This document shows positions 52,707 to 64,000 of a DNA stretch of 64,000 bases, piece after piece. The DNA comes from Mauremys mutica (taxonomy: Eukaryota; Chordata; Testudines; Geoemydidae): the NCBI RefSeq assembly GCF_020497125.1, contig NC_059075.1, forward strand, positions 46,722,003 through 46,786,002. Reading direction: 5' to 3'. The notes under the pieces were generated by a model. It made no database searches. It was not told the origin of the DNA and was given only the letters and a program-made list of their open reading frames with translations. The number at the start of each line of letters is the position of its first letter. Positions within the stretch are counted from its first letter, which is position 1. The translations under genes and the position numbers were made by a program.

Positions 52707-54303
52707 GTAAGTGGTATATCCAGAGCTACTTAAACCTAAGAATATACCACTCAAAGCAGAAAAACTTTACCTCTTTAATACTGGCATTTTAGTAGCAAAA
52801 ACTACATTGGATCAGAATTTGAGAGAGCTCTGTTGTGAGTGTTTTTCCCTTCTAGTTGTGGATTTAATGAATCTTATACAGCTGCTGAGGAGGATCTGAT
52901 TAAGCCATGAAATAGTTTGCTAATGCTGTAGCAAATTGATTAATTGGGTTAGCCCTTGAGCAACATAAAATATATATTTTTTCTGTTTTCAAAACTTGAA
53001 ATCCCACTTCCCATCTTTTCCAACTTTTACGTGCAATTCATGACCCTGGAATGCCAGTACTGTGAAGTCCCTACCCTGTTTCCTGAGCATTTGCAGAAGG
53101 TGTCACACAATTAGTTTGACAATAGTTATACATTTGTCACAACAGCCTATTGTGTGATTATTGTTTTTCTACACTTCCCAACCTTTCTTGGATGAATGAA
53201 TGAGGGCTCTCTCCATATGACAATGTCATATCAAGCTCTAGGATCTGGAAACCACCTTTTCTATTTTATTTTCTGCATTTCCTGTCTCTCATTAGCCATG
53301 AATAAGATACTCATTTTGCCAAAAGGATGGGTCACTGGTCTTGTAATCTAAGGGTAGAGTTGTTGCTTTTGTTATCCAACAGAAGGAGTTGGTCAAGCAC
53401 TTCACCTCTGTAAGAAAGAAACCAGTGGTCAGTCCAGAGCCACGGTTTTTGACTGTAGCCCTTGATATTATAGCATAGAATGCCCATGTCAGCCTTGCAT
53501 TTGTGTTAGTTTTCTTGAAGCCCTTCATTATTTGAAAAAAATAAAATAAAAATCAGGCTCTTCAATGCAAAGTAGTAATTAATACTTTTTTTTCCTACCA
53601 AAGGTAATAAACTTGAAAGCGGGGGGTGGGGGAAAGTTACCAGAAAATGAAATAAGTATTAACCCTACAAAAAAATAGAATTCTCTGTCCTAGACCTTTA
53701 AATAATCAGTAAAAACTATTTGTGTCTACTTTTTCACATATGTATCCATTATATAAAATAGCAATTTCCTAAATACAGCATGCTGAGGATTGCAGATGCT
53801 CCTACTGAAATACAGATTGCACTGACATCCCACACATCCTTAGGTTCTAGTAAAATCCATGGCACACATCTGAGTGTACTGTTTGGCAAAAGTACTTAAT
53901 GAAGCGGCAATATGAAATGTACACTTTGAAAATGCTTATAAATTCACAGGAACTGTATTAAGGATTTTAGGTTACATTGACCAGGATATTGTTCAGTGTC
54001 AGATGTTTGGCAATAGTTGTACCATGCAAAAGATATGAAAAGGTATTTTTATGCATCAATCAAAGTTGGGCTATAAACCAAGAAGTAATAGGAGACAGTG
54101 ACTTGAGACATTTTGCAGTTATTTGTCTTTCATGAGATCAGAAACTAACATCTTGCAGTGGTTTTGGCTCCATAGCGAATATAATTCCAGCCCATATTAC
54201 AAAGTTTATAATATCAATATGGAAATATTTAGGCCATATTTAATACACGATAAAAACATACTCCTTCCTTCTGTCCTATTTTTTTGGTAGATTGTATATT
54301 GTT
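52707..54303. other. PPP2R3C intron 2, nothing recognised
   Basis: AT-rich. No clear repeat before the SINE/L2-type tail at 54304. Confidence 0.45.
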
Positions 54304-54425
54304 ACAGATTAGACTGTAATCTCTTTGTAAAACAGAGACTTGTATTCTGATGTGCTTGTAGAGCACGTAGCAAAACAGGACCATGATCTTGATTGGGGCT
54401 TAAGGAGTGCAATATAAATAATAAC
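54304..54425 (+). mobile_element. SINE/L2-type tail
   Basis: gactgtaatctctttgtaaa, tgcttgtagagcacgtagca and agtgcaatataaataataac match the family seen at 13940-14010 and 14596-14635, here uninterrupted. It ends only 17 bp before PPP2R3C exon 3. Confidence 0.55.
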
Positions 54426-54441
54426 ATTGTAATATTTTTAG

Positions 54442-54546
54442 CTACCGGCTGAGGATGAAGTCTTGCTGCAGAAATTAAGAGAAGAATCTAGAGCAGTCTT
54501 TCTACAGAGAAAAAGTAGAGAGCTGTTAGATAATGAAGAGCTGCAG
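54442..54546 (+). CDS. PPP2R3C: PPP2R3C coding exon 3
   Basis: Thirty-five codons in phase 0 encode LPAEDEVLLQKLREESRAVF followed by LQRKSRELLDNEELQ. The acceptor is ATTTTTAG and the donor GTAAGA. The sequence is almost identical to the mammalian protein, showing strong constraint beside heavily repeated introns. A CR1 tail begins only about 28 bp after the exon. Confidence 0.97.
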
Positions 54547-54574
54547 GTAAGAAGGCACTAAGAATTTATCATTT

Positions 54575-55165
54575 CTTAATCTAACCATCAGAGGAGTGAA
54601 GTTCTGGAACAGCCTTCCAAAGGGAGCAGTGTGGGCAAGAAAACTAACTGGCTTCAAGACTCAGCTTGATAAATTTATGGAGAGGATGGTCTGATGAGAC
54701 TGCCTACAATTGCAAGTAGCTGGTCTGTGACTGCGAGCAGCAAATATCTCCAATGGCTGGTGATGGGACAGAAGATGGGGAGGGCTCTGACTTACTGTAG
54801 AGAATTATTTCCCAGTTGTCTGGCTGCTGGGGCTTGCCCATGTGCTCAGAGTCTAACTGATCACCATATTTGGAGTTGGGAAGGAATTTTCCCCTGGGTC
54901 AGATTGGCAGAGACCCTGGCGGGTTTTCGCCTTCCTCTGCAGCATGGGGCATGGGTCACTTGCAGGTTTCAACTAGTGTAAATGGTGCATTCTCTGTAAC
55001 TTTAAGTCTTTAAACCATGATTTGAGGACTTCAGTTACTCAGCCAGAGGTTATGGATCTATTAGAGGAGTGAGTGGGTGAGGTTCTGTGGCCTGCAACAT
55101 GCAGGAGGTCAGATTAGATTATCATGATGGTCTCTTCTGACCTTAAAGTCTATAAGTCTATTGTT
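54575..55165 (+). mobile_element. CR1 LINE 3' UTR and tail
   Basis: ctggaacagccttccaaagg, ggaaggaattttcccctggg, ttcgccttcctctgcagcat and the end catgatggtctcttctgacc with ttaaagtctataagtcta are a good match in order to the CR1 3' UTR and its short terminal repeat. It is better preserved than the copy at 330-965. Confidence 0.85.
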
Positions 55166-55815
55166 AGGGCTTGTCTTCACTGCAGAGTTAACTCAGGCTC
55201 TTGCCTCAAGTGTTTCCCCTATCCTGGCTCCTGCCCACCTACAAAACCTCTCACCTGAGTGTGGTGATGCTTTATACCCCACCTAGTTGGCCCATCTTGG
55301 GGTGTGAACTAAAGCTTAAGTGCTGTTTACACGTGGGCTGCTAGCCTGCCAATTTTGTAGTGTGAACACAGGTTAAACCACTCAAGTGCTGATAGTCCTC
55401 CAATGCCTTCCCACAATTCCCCCTGAATAGCCAGGACAGACAAGTTCTCCCACGATTCACCAGGGGCGCTGGAGCAATAATGGGGGTGCTGAGAGCCATT
55501 GAACCAAACTGTAAACCGTCTATATGATAGAAACTACTTCAAGCTAGGGGGTGCAGCAGCACCCCTAGGTCCAGTACCTATGCAATTTACTGAGAAAGAA
55601 GCAAAGAACAGCTTAACTTACTGGGTACAAAGAACCATGGGCTGTGGCCCCCCAAATGATACACACAGATGAGTAGAGTACCAGTATGGATGCAGTTGGG
55701 TGGACACATTCAACTATAGGTTTGCAATGTGGCGGCTTGCACCTGAGCTAGGCCAACCTGGGTGCAGAGCTGAGTGCCAGTCGCCCAAGTTAACTCTGCA
55801 TTGAAGACATACTCT
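55166..55815. mobile_element. MITE with an internal insertion
   Basis: The left end from 55166 (agggcttgtcttcactgcag, then agttaactc) is matched inverted by 55787-55815 (agttaactctgcattgaaga, then catactct). The middle (about 55464-55585, gcgctggagcaataatgggg ... gtccagtacctatg) belongs to another short repeat, so the MITE was itself hit. Confidence 0.65.
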
Positions 55816-55827
55816 TAGATATGAGTA

Positions 55828-56223
55828 CGGCTATGATTTAGTCACTGGTATTTTTAGTAAAAGTCATGGGCAGTTCACGGGCAATAAACAAAAATTCACA
55901 GCCCTTGACCTGTCCATGACTTATACCAAAAATGCATGTGATTAAACCTTGGCCGGGGGGGACAGGGCCAGTGGCACCAGCTGCCAAGGGCCTTGGACCG
56001 TGGCTGCTCCGTCCATCCCAGGACCACTGCCGGGGTCCGCTGGAGCAGTGACTGGTGTGGCTGTCCCCGGGGCCACTCCCTCAGCGGCTGGTGTGGCTGT
56101 CCCAGGGGCCACCTGAGCAGCTGGCCCTGGGGTCAGCCACACTGACCCCTGCAGAAGTCATGGAGATCGCAGAAAGTCACCAAATCAGTGTCTTCCGTGA
56201 CATCTGTGACAGACACGGAGCCC
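55828..56223. mobile_element. 396-bp MITE-like insert with 12-bp direct repeats
   Basis: tagatatgagta occurs on both sides (55816-55827 and 56224-56235). The insert begins cggctatgatttagtcactg and ends gacagacacggagccc. It contains the inverted pair agtcatgggcagttcacggg and ccttgacctgtccatgactt near its left side. Confidence 0.65.
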
Positions 56224-56301
56224 TAGATATGAGTAACCTGTTTGAGCATGTTAACATTTGTTATGTGATATTTCCCTAACCAAATTTAAATCCCTTTTAA
56301 G

Positions 56302-56414
56302 AATTTGTGGTTTCTGCTGGACAAACATCAGACACCACCTCTGATTGGGGAGGAAGCAATGATCAATTATGAGAGCTTCTTGAAAGTTGGTGAGAAAGCT
56401 GGACCCAAATGCAA
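56302..56414 (+). CDS. PPP2R3C: PPP2R3C coding exon 4
   Basis: The exon encodes NLWFLLDKHQTPPLIGEEAM, then INYESFLKVGEKAGPKCK, with the last lysine codon split (AA|G). The acceptor is CCTTTTAAG and the donor GTAAGG. It is part of the helical and first EF-like region of the B'' family. A MITE ends only 79 bp upstream, at 56223. Confidence 0.97.
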
Positions 56415-57528
56415 GTAAGGCTCCTTTATCTAGTACATGCTTACTAAAGCTAAACAGCTATTTAAGATCATAATACTATATGCTTTGTAACTACTTAAAG
56501 TTATAATAGGAAGTTTAATTAAGGGTGAGCAAATGGTATATAAGAAAATTATCACTGGACTCTTCAATTTGCACCCCTGCAAAAAAGTTAATGTTAGACA
56601 TGGTAGGATCCTTTTGATTGAGATGCCCCCAGTAAATCCTGTTTCATTTTAATTAAGAGGAAGTTCTTATGAACAGAAACACCATTCTAATAGTAATGCT
56701 ACTGTCCAGGAAACCGCAGAGCTCCTGTGGCTGGGAAGAAGCACTGTCTGCACTAACAGATGGACTGATCCTGGTGTCTCTCCAGTGTCAGAGGCCTCTT
56801 TTATACATCCAGCATAGCAGCCTGGTTGGTTTGTTTGGTTTGGCAGGAGCAAACTAATAGTCAGGAACAGGTTGTAGTCAGGCAGGTCATACAGTTTCTT
56901 CATACATCATCCTAGTTAAGGAGACTTGGAAGCTGCTAAAAGGGTAAATAGATTTAACTAGAATTGAAATACACAAAAGACCATTAAATCATCAGAAGGC
57001 ATCTCCACTAAGCAGCAGTTGATGCTGTTCATTATTGAACTTAAATCTGAGCTGTCCTAGTTAAGAGGTGCATAGTTTACTTTCTATAAATAGAAACAAC
57101 GCTTTTGATATTATAATGTGGGAAACTACTCTTGAAACCAATGAGGAAAATTGGACAGGGAGCGACTGCAGTATCCGGACATTACATTTTATATTTTGTT
57201 TTTTTGTAGAAAACCAGGCAGGTCTGAAAATTCTGGTTCATTTTCTGATCTCTTCTATCCCTTGAATGTCACTGCGCATCTCTCTTAAAATCTCTTACTT
57301 TGCTTGTGCAATTCATTCACGTTACGGATTTTCTGAGGCACCTGGATAGCATGCCTGAGATTAAGATCTGGCCTAGTGTCTGCTATTCTTTTTATCCATT
57401 TCCAGAAAAATAACACATCCTATCCTGTCATGAAATAATATTCAGAAGACTGTTAGTTGTTTTATATACTGTAGCTGGATCAACCAGTCAACTTGATGTC
57501 ATTATATTAGTTTGCACAGTCTGATGCC
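56415..57528. other. PPP2R3C intron 4, nothing recognised
   Basis: AT-rich intron; short frames without similarity. Confidence 0.45.
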
Positions 57529-57717
57529 TGGTCTACAGTAAAAAGTTAGATCAACCCAGCTACGTCACTCAGGGGTGTGCAAAATCCACACCCCTGAGCA
57601 ACCTAGTTAAGCCAACCTAACCTCTGGTGTAGACAGCACTAGGTTGATGGAAGAATTCATTCCATAGGTAGTGTCTAGATTGTTGCATTTCAAGTCCTTA
57701 GTGTAGAAAAACCCTTA
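57529..57717. mobile_element. small MITE
   Basis: Ends tgcctggtctacagtaaaaa and tccttagtgtagaaaaaccc are weakly inverted. Interior cactcaggggtgtgcaaaat, then ccacacccctgag, is a strong palindrome. It ends about 25 bp before PPP2R3C exon 5. Confidence 0.55.
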
Positions 57718-57742
57718 GTGTTGTCATTCTTGTGTTTCATAG

Positions 57743-57840
57743 GCAGTTCTTTACAGCGAAAGTCTTTGCTAAATTACTCCACAATGACCCCTATGGAAGG
57801 ATATCTATCATGCAGTTCTTCAATTATGTGATGAGAAAAG
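57743..57840 (+). CDS. PPP2R3C: PPP2R3C coding exon 5
   Basis: The exon encodes QFFTAKVFAKLLHNDPYGRI followed by SIMQFFNYVMRK. It is entered on the last base of a lysine codon and left after the first base of the next valine codon. The acceptor is TTTCATAG and the donor GTGAGT. The segment D-P-Y-G-R-I-S is the EF-hand-like loop typical of B'' subunits. Confidence 0.97.
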
Positions 57841-58256
57841 GTGAGTAGATATTTCCTCTGTGATACTGAATATTATTTTATTTTCAGGCATATTTAAGTC
57901 GTATTATATTCCTAGTGTATGGCCCTTCACCTGTTGAAGTCTAACAGGACACTTGCAGTTCTGTTCAACAGGAGTAATATCTGGCCCTTGGGTTACAAAT
58001 CCTATTTTCCTGTTCCACCTTTTTTTCCTGAGTATTGTTTTATAGGAAAAAAGATTCAAACTCCTGAAATATCAATGGCAGGTTCCTTCTGGCTTTGAAA
58101 TAAAGCTTTTAAAAGTCATCTGCCTTCCTGCTTACTCACACCTTGACTTCTTGCTAAGACTATTCCAAGCTACTGTTGCAGATTTGACACCACACAAGGA
58201 AAAATAGTGAATGGGTAACTATTTAAGATGCCTTATGCTCTTCTTTAAACAACCAA
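57841..58256. other. PPP2R3C intron 5, start
   Basis: AT-rich, no repeat ends recognised. Confidence 0.4.
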
Positions 58257-58504
58257 GGGCTTGTACACATTACCACGTATGTCAGTATAACTTATGTCAC
58301 TCCAGGATGTGAATAAGCCACTAACCTAAGCGCCAGTGTGGACAGAGATGTGTCAGCTTCTCTTGCCAATATAGCTTCCACCTCTTGTGGAGGTGGTTTT
58401 GTGATGAGAGGTCTCTCCTGTCGGCTGGCATAGGGCGTCTTCACCAGACGTGCCACAGTAGCGCAGCTGCATCAGTGCTGATGCTTCTAGAGTAGACCAG
58501 CCCT
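58257..58504. mobile_element. 248-bp MITE
   Basis: The left end agggcttgtacacattac is matched inverted by agagtagaccagccct. The interior carries gcgccagtgtggacag and ccacctcttgtggaggtgg, as in other members of this group. Confidence 0.6.
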
Positions 58505-60730
58505 GAGTTCCAAAACAAGCTTTTTTGTTGTTGTTAGTTTTGGGTTTCTTCCATTACACATTTAGGTGTAAGCAGGTTGTCTGTGTGGCACCCTCTTTGT
58601 GAATAGATCAGTTCACACCTCTTGGAGCTATTGTGTCAAGCTATATTCTTCTCCAGAGAATGTTCTGATTAATCTAAAAATGTCTTAAGAAGACACCTGT
58701 GTACTGCTATGCTGCAGAAGATTGTGCAGAGCCCCATACACCTACATTAGCCCCCAGAGTGGAATCTGGAGCTTCCCTCCACTCTGCATTACTGCTTCCA
58801 GCTGGTAGATGTGCTTCTCACAGCCCATCAGTTACAACTTTCCTTTCTCCTCATACCTTCCCAGCCCTACTGAGAGCATGGAGGAGCCAGGGGGAGGGCA
58901 GAAGTGGTATCTGAATAGTAGTGAGGTGTTCCCAGAAAGCCTATTTGTGTCCCTGAATCATACCTTCCTTACTAACAGCACTTCCTCAAAAAACAAGAGA
59001 AATTCAGTGCCCAAAAACTTCATTTACACAGAGTTAAGGTTGACTGCAGAAGCTTGTATCCTTTCAGAACATCAAATGCTTCTATACTTAAACCTCTGCA
59101 AACCAGGAAACACAGAGTTCAAGCACACACCAGTTCTACCCTGCATTCTTAACTCTGCCGACTTCGAGTGATATCCCTGTGATATGTCCCCTCCGGGGTG
59201 CCACCTGGAACTGGGGTACAGCTGAGCCCCTCTGTTCTACCAATCTGGGTTCCCTCTCTCACTGTGACATTGTGACAAGCTGCAAAGCCCTCCAAGCTTG
59301 TGCTCACACCAACATCCACAGGCAGAGATCACACCCAGCTGTGTTCATGTATGCTCTGCCAGTCAGTGCGTGAACCAACAATAGATAGGCTCCAGACAAA
59401 ATACCTGCAGCTCCCCAGCCTAGGAACCTGGATCTGTACCCTCCTGCCCTGGTCAAAACTTGACTAGTATGAATTTATTACCTAGTCCACCCCTCCCTCA
59501 ATGTGAAGAGGACGATGCACACACCCTTGTTAACTGAGCTGAGATTTTTCCCCAAACCCTTCACTCAAAAACACACTGGTTAAGATAAAACATAAAACAG
59601 ATTTATTAACTACAGAAAGATAGATTTTAAGTGATAGCAAACAGATGAAAGTCCTAAGAAATAAAACAAAACCACAATCTAAGCCTAATGTAATAGTTAG
59701 GATTTGAATCAAGCAGTGTCTCACTCAGATAGATAGTACAATCAGGTTAGCTTTTGCATACACAGGCAGGCTTCCTTCTTTCCTGCCTGGGACTAGCACT
59801 TCTCCCCCAGTTCAGTCTTTTTTCCTCTGGTACTTTCAGGTGTTGTGTTGTAGGGAGATTGAAGCCAAGTTTTATATCTTCTTCCAACTTGCTGGAAAGC
59901 TCTTTTGCTATGACCTGGGTCAAACAGTTCCCATTGTGTAGTGCTATGTCTGAGAGGTTTCCATTGTACACAGTTCCTGGGGTAATCCATGTGCTTGTGT
60001 GTATTTCCTTAATAAGCAATCAACATTGTTTGGCCTTTTTATTGTTGTACCTGAAAGTCTACTTGTGGGTATTTTCAACCTCACAGCATGTTTCAGTAGC
60101 ACATACATAGCCAAACTTCATAACTTCACATACAGTGATAGTACTTACAATCCAATGAGATATTAGTGTCTAGCAGATCAGAACTTTTAGAATGATATTC
60201 ACAAGGCATACTTTGTACAAAACATATCATAATTATATGACAGTGGTGAACATGGGGGTGCCAGGGTGTCACAAGCCCAACCTGTCCCTGACAAGTGACA
60301 TAGCACTCTATTCTGCTAGATGATATGGAGTACTGGTGGAGACAAAGCACATAGGTACAGTAGGAGAAAATGTCAAACCATGTCCTCCCTAAGGCAAAAG
60401 TTGTGTTTACGTTGGGCTTTGTGAACATGAGCTGCCTCAGCCTGGCCTATACTCACCCACTTCACTTATCCTGCACAGACTACCCCAATTTTGCCAGATG
60501 ATAGCATCCCCTATCCTAAGGATTCCTGGTGGAATATGTCCTACTCTTATCCCTGTCCTGTAGTGCGCTATCATGGATACTATCATACTACTACAAATTC
60601 CCACGTCAAGGTTGAACTGTGTTGCTCCACTCTTTGTACAACCCACATAACTCAGAACAAAAATTTGTTCATATATTGTGGTGTGGGCTATTGCAACCTG
60701 CTACAAGTAATCCCTGCACCAGTTTCTAAA
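58505..60730. other. PPP2R3C intron 5, likely unclassified interspersed repeat
   Basis: 59170-60420 has the look of a multi-copy turtle sequence (gtcccctccggggtgccacc ... ttattaactacagaaagata ... ggtgtcacaagcccaacctg), but I could not define its ends or class. 58505-59170 is unremarkable. Confidence 0.3.
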
Positions 60731-61080
60731 GGGGACGTCTATACTGCATCAGGGAGGTATAATTTCCAGCTTAGGTAGGCGAACTCACAATAGCTCTGCT
60801 CAAGCTAGCAAGCTAAGAGTAGCAGTGTGGCCTGAGCGGCTAGCCATGAAGAAGGATCTTAGATAGGATTGTACTCCGGTATTGAAGGATTGTAGCCATG
60901 AGGAAGGACCTTGGCTAGGATTGTACTCAGGTAGCTAGCCCAAACCACTGTGCCTGTGCCGCCCTAGCCACAATGCTAGTTTTAGGTGCTGGCTCAAGCA
61001 GAATGCACACGTCTACTCAAGATGGGAATTGCAACCCCAGCTGCTGGGTAGATATACCTAACAGTAACGGTAAAGGGACA
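60731..61080. mobile_element. possible MITE with a 50-60-bp internal duplication
   Basis: Ends gggacgtctatactgcatca and gctgggtagatatacctaac show weak inversion. Inside, agccatgaagaaggatctta and agccatgaggaaggaccttg (60842 and 60895) begin two near copies of a unit, each with ggattgtactc. Confidence 0.45.
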
Positions 61081-61091
61081 TTGAAGTACAT

Positions 61092-62463
61092 ACTCCTGGG
61101 GAATTCTGTGCTACTGCGCATGCACAAAATTCATGCCTCCACAGATTTCTTTGCTTCCTTGCAGAAAAATGGTTTCTGATTGCGAAGCAAAGGGAAGCTG
61201 CAAAAGTGGTCACGCACCTCTCCCCCGCAGCGCAGGTGTGGCGTTTTGGGCGCCTGGAGCAGCCACAGGGCCGTCTCCAGGGGTTTTGCCGCCCCAAGCA
61301 GCCAAAAAAAAAAAAAAAGCCGTGATCGCGATCTGTGGCATTTCAGCGGGAGGTCCTTTGCTCCAAGCGGGAGTGAGAGACCCTCCGCCGAATTGCCGCC
61401 GAATACCTGGACGTGCCGCCCCTCTCCAGAGTGGCCGCCCCAAGCATCTGCTTGCTAAGCTGGTGCCTGAAGCCGGCCCTGAGCAGCCAGCAGGGAGGTA
61501 AATCACTGTGGGTGGCTGGGGACGCACTGGCCAGTGGCTCCTACCCTGCATCATGCTCATCTCTAGTCCCAGCCAGGCTGGAGGCGGGGGAAGATGGGAC
61601 TTCCTCTTCCCCTGCAAAGAGCGGCCATGGCTGTGTCAGAGAGCTGCTCCCTGTTGCACAACCCCCATGCATCCAGACGCCCCCCAGATCCCCTCCCAGA
61701 ACCTCAACCCCTGCATCTGGACTCCAACCCCCGCACCTAGACCATCCCCTGCACTCAAACCCTCACCTCAACGAGCCCCATCCCTCTATACCACTCTGAT
61801 AAGCTCCCTGCACCCTCCTCCCACTGAGCCCCAACCAGTTGCTCCTGGACCCCACCCCCACTGAGCCCCCAAACCAAGCCCCATCCTCCACATCCTGACT
61901 TCCCATGCTGAGCCCCAACCACGTTCACCTGGACCCCACTGCAGAGTCCCATTCCCACTGTACCTGGAACCCCCCAACAAGCTCCTGTGCACCCCCCATA
62001 CCAAGCTGCCCACACCCAGATTGCCCCACTTAGAAGCCTCTCACCCCACACCTGGATCCCCCCCACACTAAGCCCCTCCATGCTTAGATCCTTTCGGGCT
62101 GAGCCTGCTTGCCCCACACCCAGATTGGGGGCTAGGGTTGGGTGTGCGTGCAAGAGTCTCTCTCTCTCACTTGCTATCTTGGTTTGCATGGCACAGAGGG
62201 GCATGACCCTGGTGTATTTCTGGGGCAGGCCTGGCCCTTGCACTCTATCAGGGTCAGGTACAGCCTCGCTGCCATGTCCGTGTCCCCAGGGGGGTGGGGC
62301 TGCAGGGTGATCTCCCACCTCTGTGCAGCCAGTGGCCTGTGCTCCCCACTGCCATGCTGGAGCCTCCACATATATTTATTGACAAAATATGCAGAATGGT
62401 GCAGAATTTTAAAATGAGTGCAGAATTTTTAATTTTTTGGCACAGAATTCCCTCAGGAGTAAT
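61092..62463. mobile_element. complete 1.37-kb non-autonomous hAT-like element
   Basis: Left end actcctggggaattctgtgc and right end gcacagaattccctcaggag, then taat, are inverted. A perfect 8-bp duplication aagtacat flanks it (61084-61091 and 62464-62471). The interior has C-rich imperfect units (61640-62110) and a complete smaller hAT element at 61266. Another copy, inverted and truncated, lies at 24763-25715. The long frames on either strand are low complexity, so no transposase is encoded. Confidence 0.85.
61266..61481. mobile_element. 216-bp hAT-type MITE nested in the larger element
   Basis: Starts cagggccgtctccaggggtt and ends tgcctgaagccggccctg. agcagcca is duplicated exactly at 61258-61265 and 61482-61489. 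It holds an A15 run near 61303-61317. Its CAGGG/CCCTG ends match the MITE at 4057-4225. Confidence 0.85.
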
Positions 62464-62471
62464 AAGTACAT

Positions 62472-62823
62472 GCCGATAAATTAGAGAATACAATTCCATG
62501 CGACACAACACACCACATAAAATGGCACATTTACTTAGTCATTCCTGATAGTTGCATGTGGGGCAACCTTGGCTGAAACATAGTTACAGTATATCCCCTG
62601 TGACGCTTGTTAACTCCGGGTGGTAGGGTGAAGGTTGTGGGGCAGGATTGGTATGTATCTTAAATCTGTAATTCCTGGTTTTCAGAGGATTAAGTATAGG
62701 TGCATTTGACATTCTGAAAGGGTACAAGAGACTGTCAGTCAACTTTAACTCTGTGTTAACTAAGTATTTATTCTTTGCCCCAAAAAAGGATCCTGTATCA
62801 TGATTCTAAATCCTTTTTTACAG
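62472..62823. other. PPP2R3C intron 5, end
   Basis: Ordinary AT-rich intron leading to the exon 6 acceptor. Nothing recognised. Confidence 0.45.
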
Positions 62824-62894
62824 TATGGCTTCACCAGACAAGAATAGGCCTCAGTTTATATGATGTGGCAGGACAGGGTTACCTCAGAGAATCG
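62824..62894 (+). CDS. PPP2R3C: PPP2R3C coding exon 6
   Basis: Seventy-one bases encode WLHQTRIGLSLYDVAGQGYL then RES, following the split valine codon (G|TA). The acceptor is TTTTTTACAG and the donor GTAAGT. Y-D-V-A-G-Q-G-Y-L is the next EF-hand-like loop of the family. Confidence 0.97.
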
Positions 62895-63923
62895 GTAAGT
62901 ACTGCCCACTCCATAAATTTAATGTACTTTATTCTGGGTAATTTAAATCAACAGAGAGGATAAAGGTGACTTGTACTTTAATGTTTCTCCATTAGAGTAA
63001 GATCCCAATAGTCCAGACATCTTGGGTGACACCAGGTTTGTTTGGATAAAGAGGAGTTTATACAGAGTAATAGAGATTTAATGGCAAGGGAATCGCTAGT
63101 TTGGGAGACATACTGGTAATTCCTTAGGGAGGTTTCAATACTAAGATTTCAGATAATTGATATTCTATTATATTTATTGATAAAGAGATGATGTAAAAGA
63201 CTGGTGCTAAAGATGCTCTTCGGATTATTTTATCTTTACACATGTAGCAGTCTTAAAAAATAAAATCTATGATTGACTATTAAGCAAAAAGAACATCCAG
63301 ATCCCACAATTGTGCACTGGCATTTGGCAAAGATTCAGTTTACCACATATTCACATGTATTTCCCCCTCCCTCCCTGTTTTACTAATGAAACAGTGCCAG
63401 TCATAATGCCAGGTGTGCATTTTACGTGGTGTTCATCTTGAAGAAACAACCTCAAGTGTACAGAAATGTTTGTTTCATCATATGAGGGAGCAATGTCTCA
63501 GCACCCTCTATTCTTCCTGTTGCTCCTGTTGTCTTTTAATTTTGACACAAAAAAACTGCTGCTGTGCTGTCATATGCTCTTCTCCTGTCACTTTTACTGG
63601 CAATGGTATAAACCATCTGAATAGAGGTTTTAATTAGTCTCTAATTATTCAAGGTACCATCTGATTTACTATGTGCAGTAAATTTCTGAAATTTGTAGAG
63701 GAAGAGATCATCATTAGTCAAACTCAGGTTTAAAAACTGGAAGAAAGGGAGAGGATGTAGGTGGTTAAATAATTCAAGCAGTACAGTGACATTGCTGCAG
63801 GATAATATTTTCAACAAATAAAACTTGTAAAGCAAAAGAATAATTTAAACAATTAATTTAAATTGAATAATGGCAATGTTTATAATCTCAAAGCATATTT
63901 TCTTTCCTTTTTTAATTTTGCAG
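62895..63923. other. PPP2R3C intron 6, nothing recognised
   Basis: AT-rich, no repeat ends or other exons seen. Confidence 0.45.
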
Positions 63924-64000
63924 GATTTAGAAAATTATATTTTGGAACTTATCCCTACTTTGCCACAGTTGGATGGTTTAGAAAAATCATTTTACTCGTT
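63924..64000 (+). CDS. PPP2R3C: PPP2R3C coding exon 7 (cut by window edge)
   Basis: The exon begins after TTTTGCAG in phase 0 and encodes DLENYILELIPTLPQLDGLE then KSFYS, still open at the last base of the window. In the vertebrate protein this helix precedes the calcium-binding EF-hand core, so a little over half of the protein should lie downstream. Confidence 0.96.

Noticed and set aside
61755..62369. 204-codon Gly-rich frame on the minus strand
   Set aside because: Low-complexity minisatellite part of a non-autonomous element, also present in the copy at 24763-25715.

Overview
The window reads as vertebrate nuclear DNA, most likely from a reptile and probably a turtle. The grounds are intron-rich single-copy genes, many CR1 LINE pieces, CORE/MIR-type SINEs, L2, many hAT and pogo-type miniature elements, and DIRS retrotransposons. 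The species call is inference. There are no bacterial genes, CRISPR arrays, rRNA genes or convincing tRNA genes.

Two host genes lie head to head around a CpG-rich promoter at about 49.4-50.4 kb. PRORP (mitochondrial protein-only RNase P, MRPP3) runs on the minus strand. Four coding exons are visible (47134-48134, 45065-45112, 39548-39680, 28833-28940), covering the targeting and PPR part, the central zinc-module half and the first strand of the NYN nuclease domain. The exons for the rest of the nuclease were not found down to position 1, so positions 1-28832 are probably PRORP intron. PPP2R3C (PP2A regulatory subunit B'' gamma, G5PR) runs on the plus strand. Seven exons are visible from the ATG at 50408 to the window end, and the seventh is cut by the edge. 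All splice junctions of both genes keep frame. The shared promoter carries paired ZNF143-type motifs plus YY1, ETS, CCAAT and E-box sites.

Most of the rest is transposon. 1-2345 holds CR1 tails and LTR-like sequence. 2490-6035 is an old, decayed DIRS element. 7618-13765 is a nearly full-length DIRS element on the minus strand: asymmetric inverted terminal repeats, gag with an N-terminal zinc-type cluster and an SR-rich domain, an open RT/RNase H frame, a tyrosine recombinase broken in two places, and an internal complementary region. 17.5-26.4 kb has nested hAT and pogo-type elements and a perfect fold-back insertion. 26.7-27.9 kb is CR1 coding sequence. 29.6-30.8 kb has a decayed repeat beside the end of an R2-like LINE. 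32.3-34.6 kb is an L2 split by a CR1. 54.3-62.5 kb, within PPP2R3C introns, has more CR1, MITEs and a hAT nested in a hAT.

Nothing looks like a new gene system. The best leads are the DIRS gag architecture and missing RT start codon, the perfect 68-bp fold-back with target duplication, the R2-like endonuclease remnant, the NAGNAG acceptor in PPP2R3C and the paired promoter motifs. Several repeat-family names rest on remembered consensus sequences and need a RepeatMasker check.
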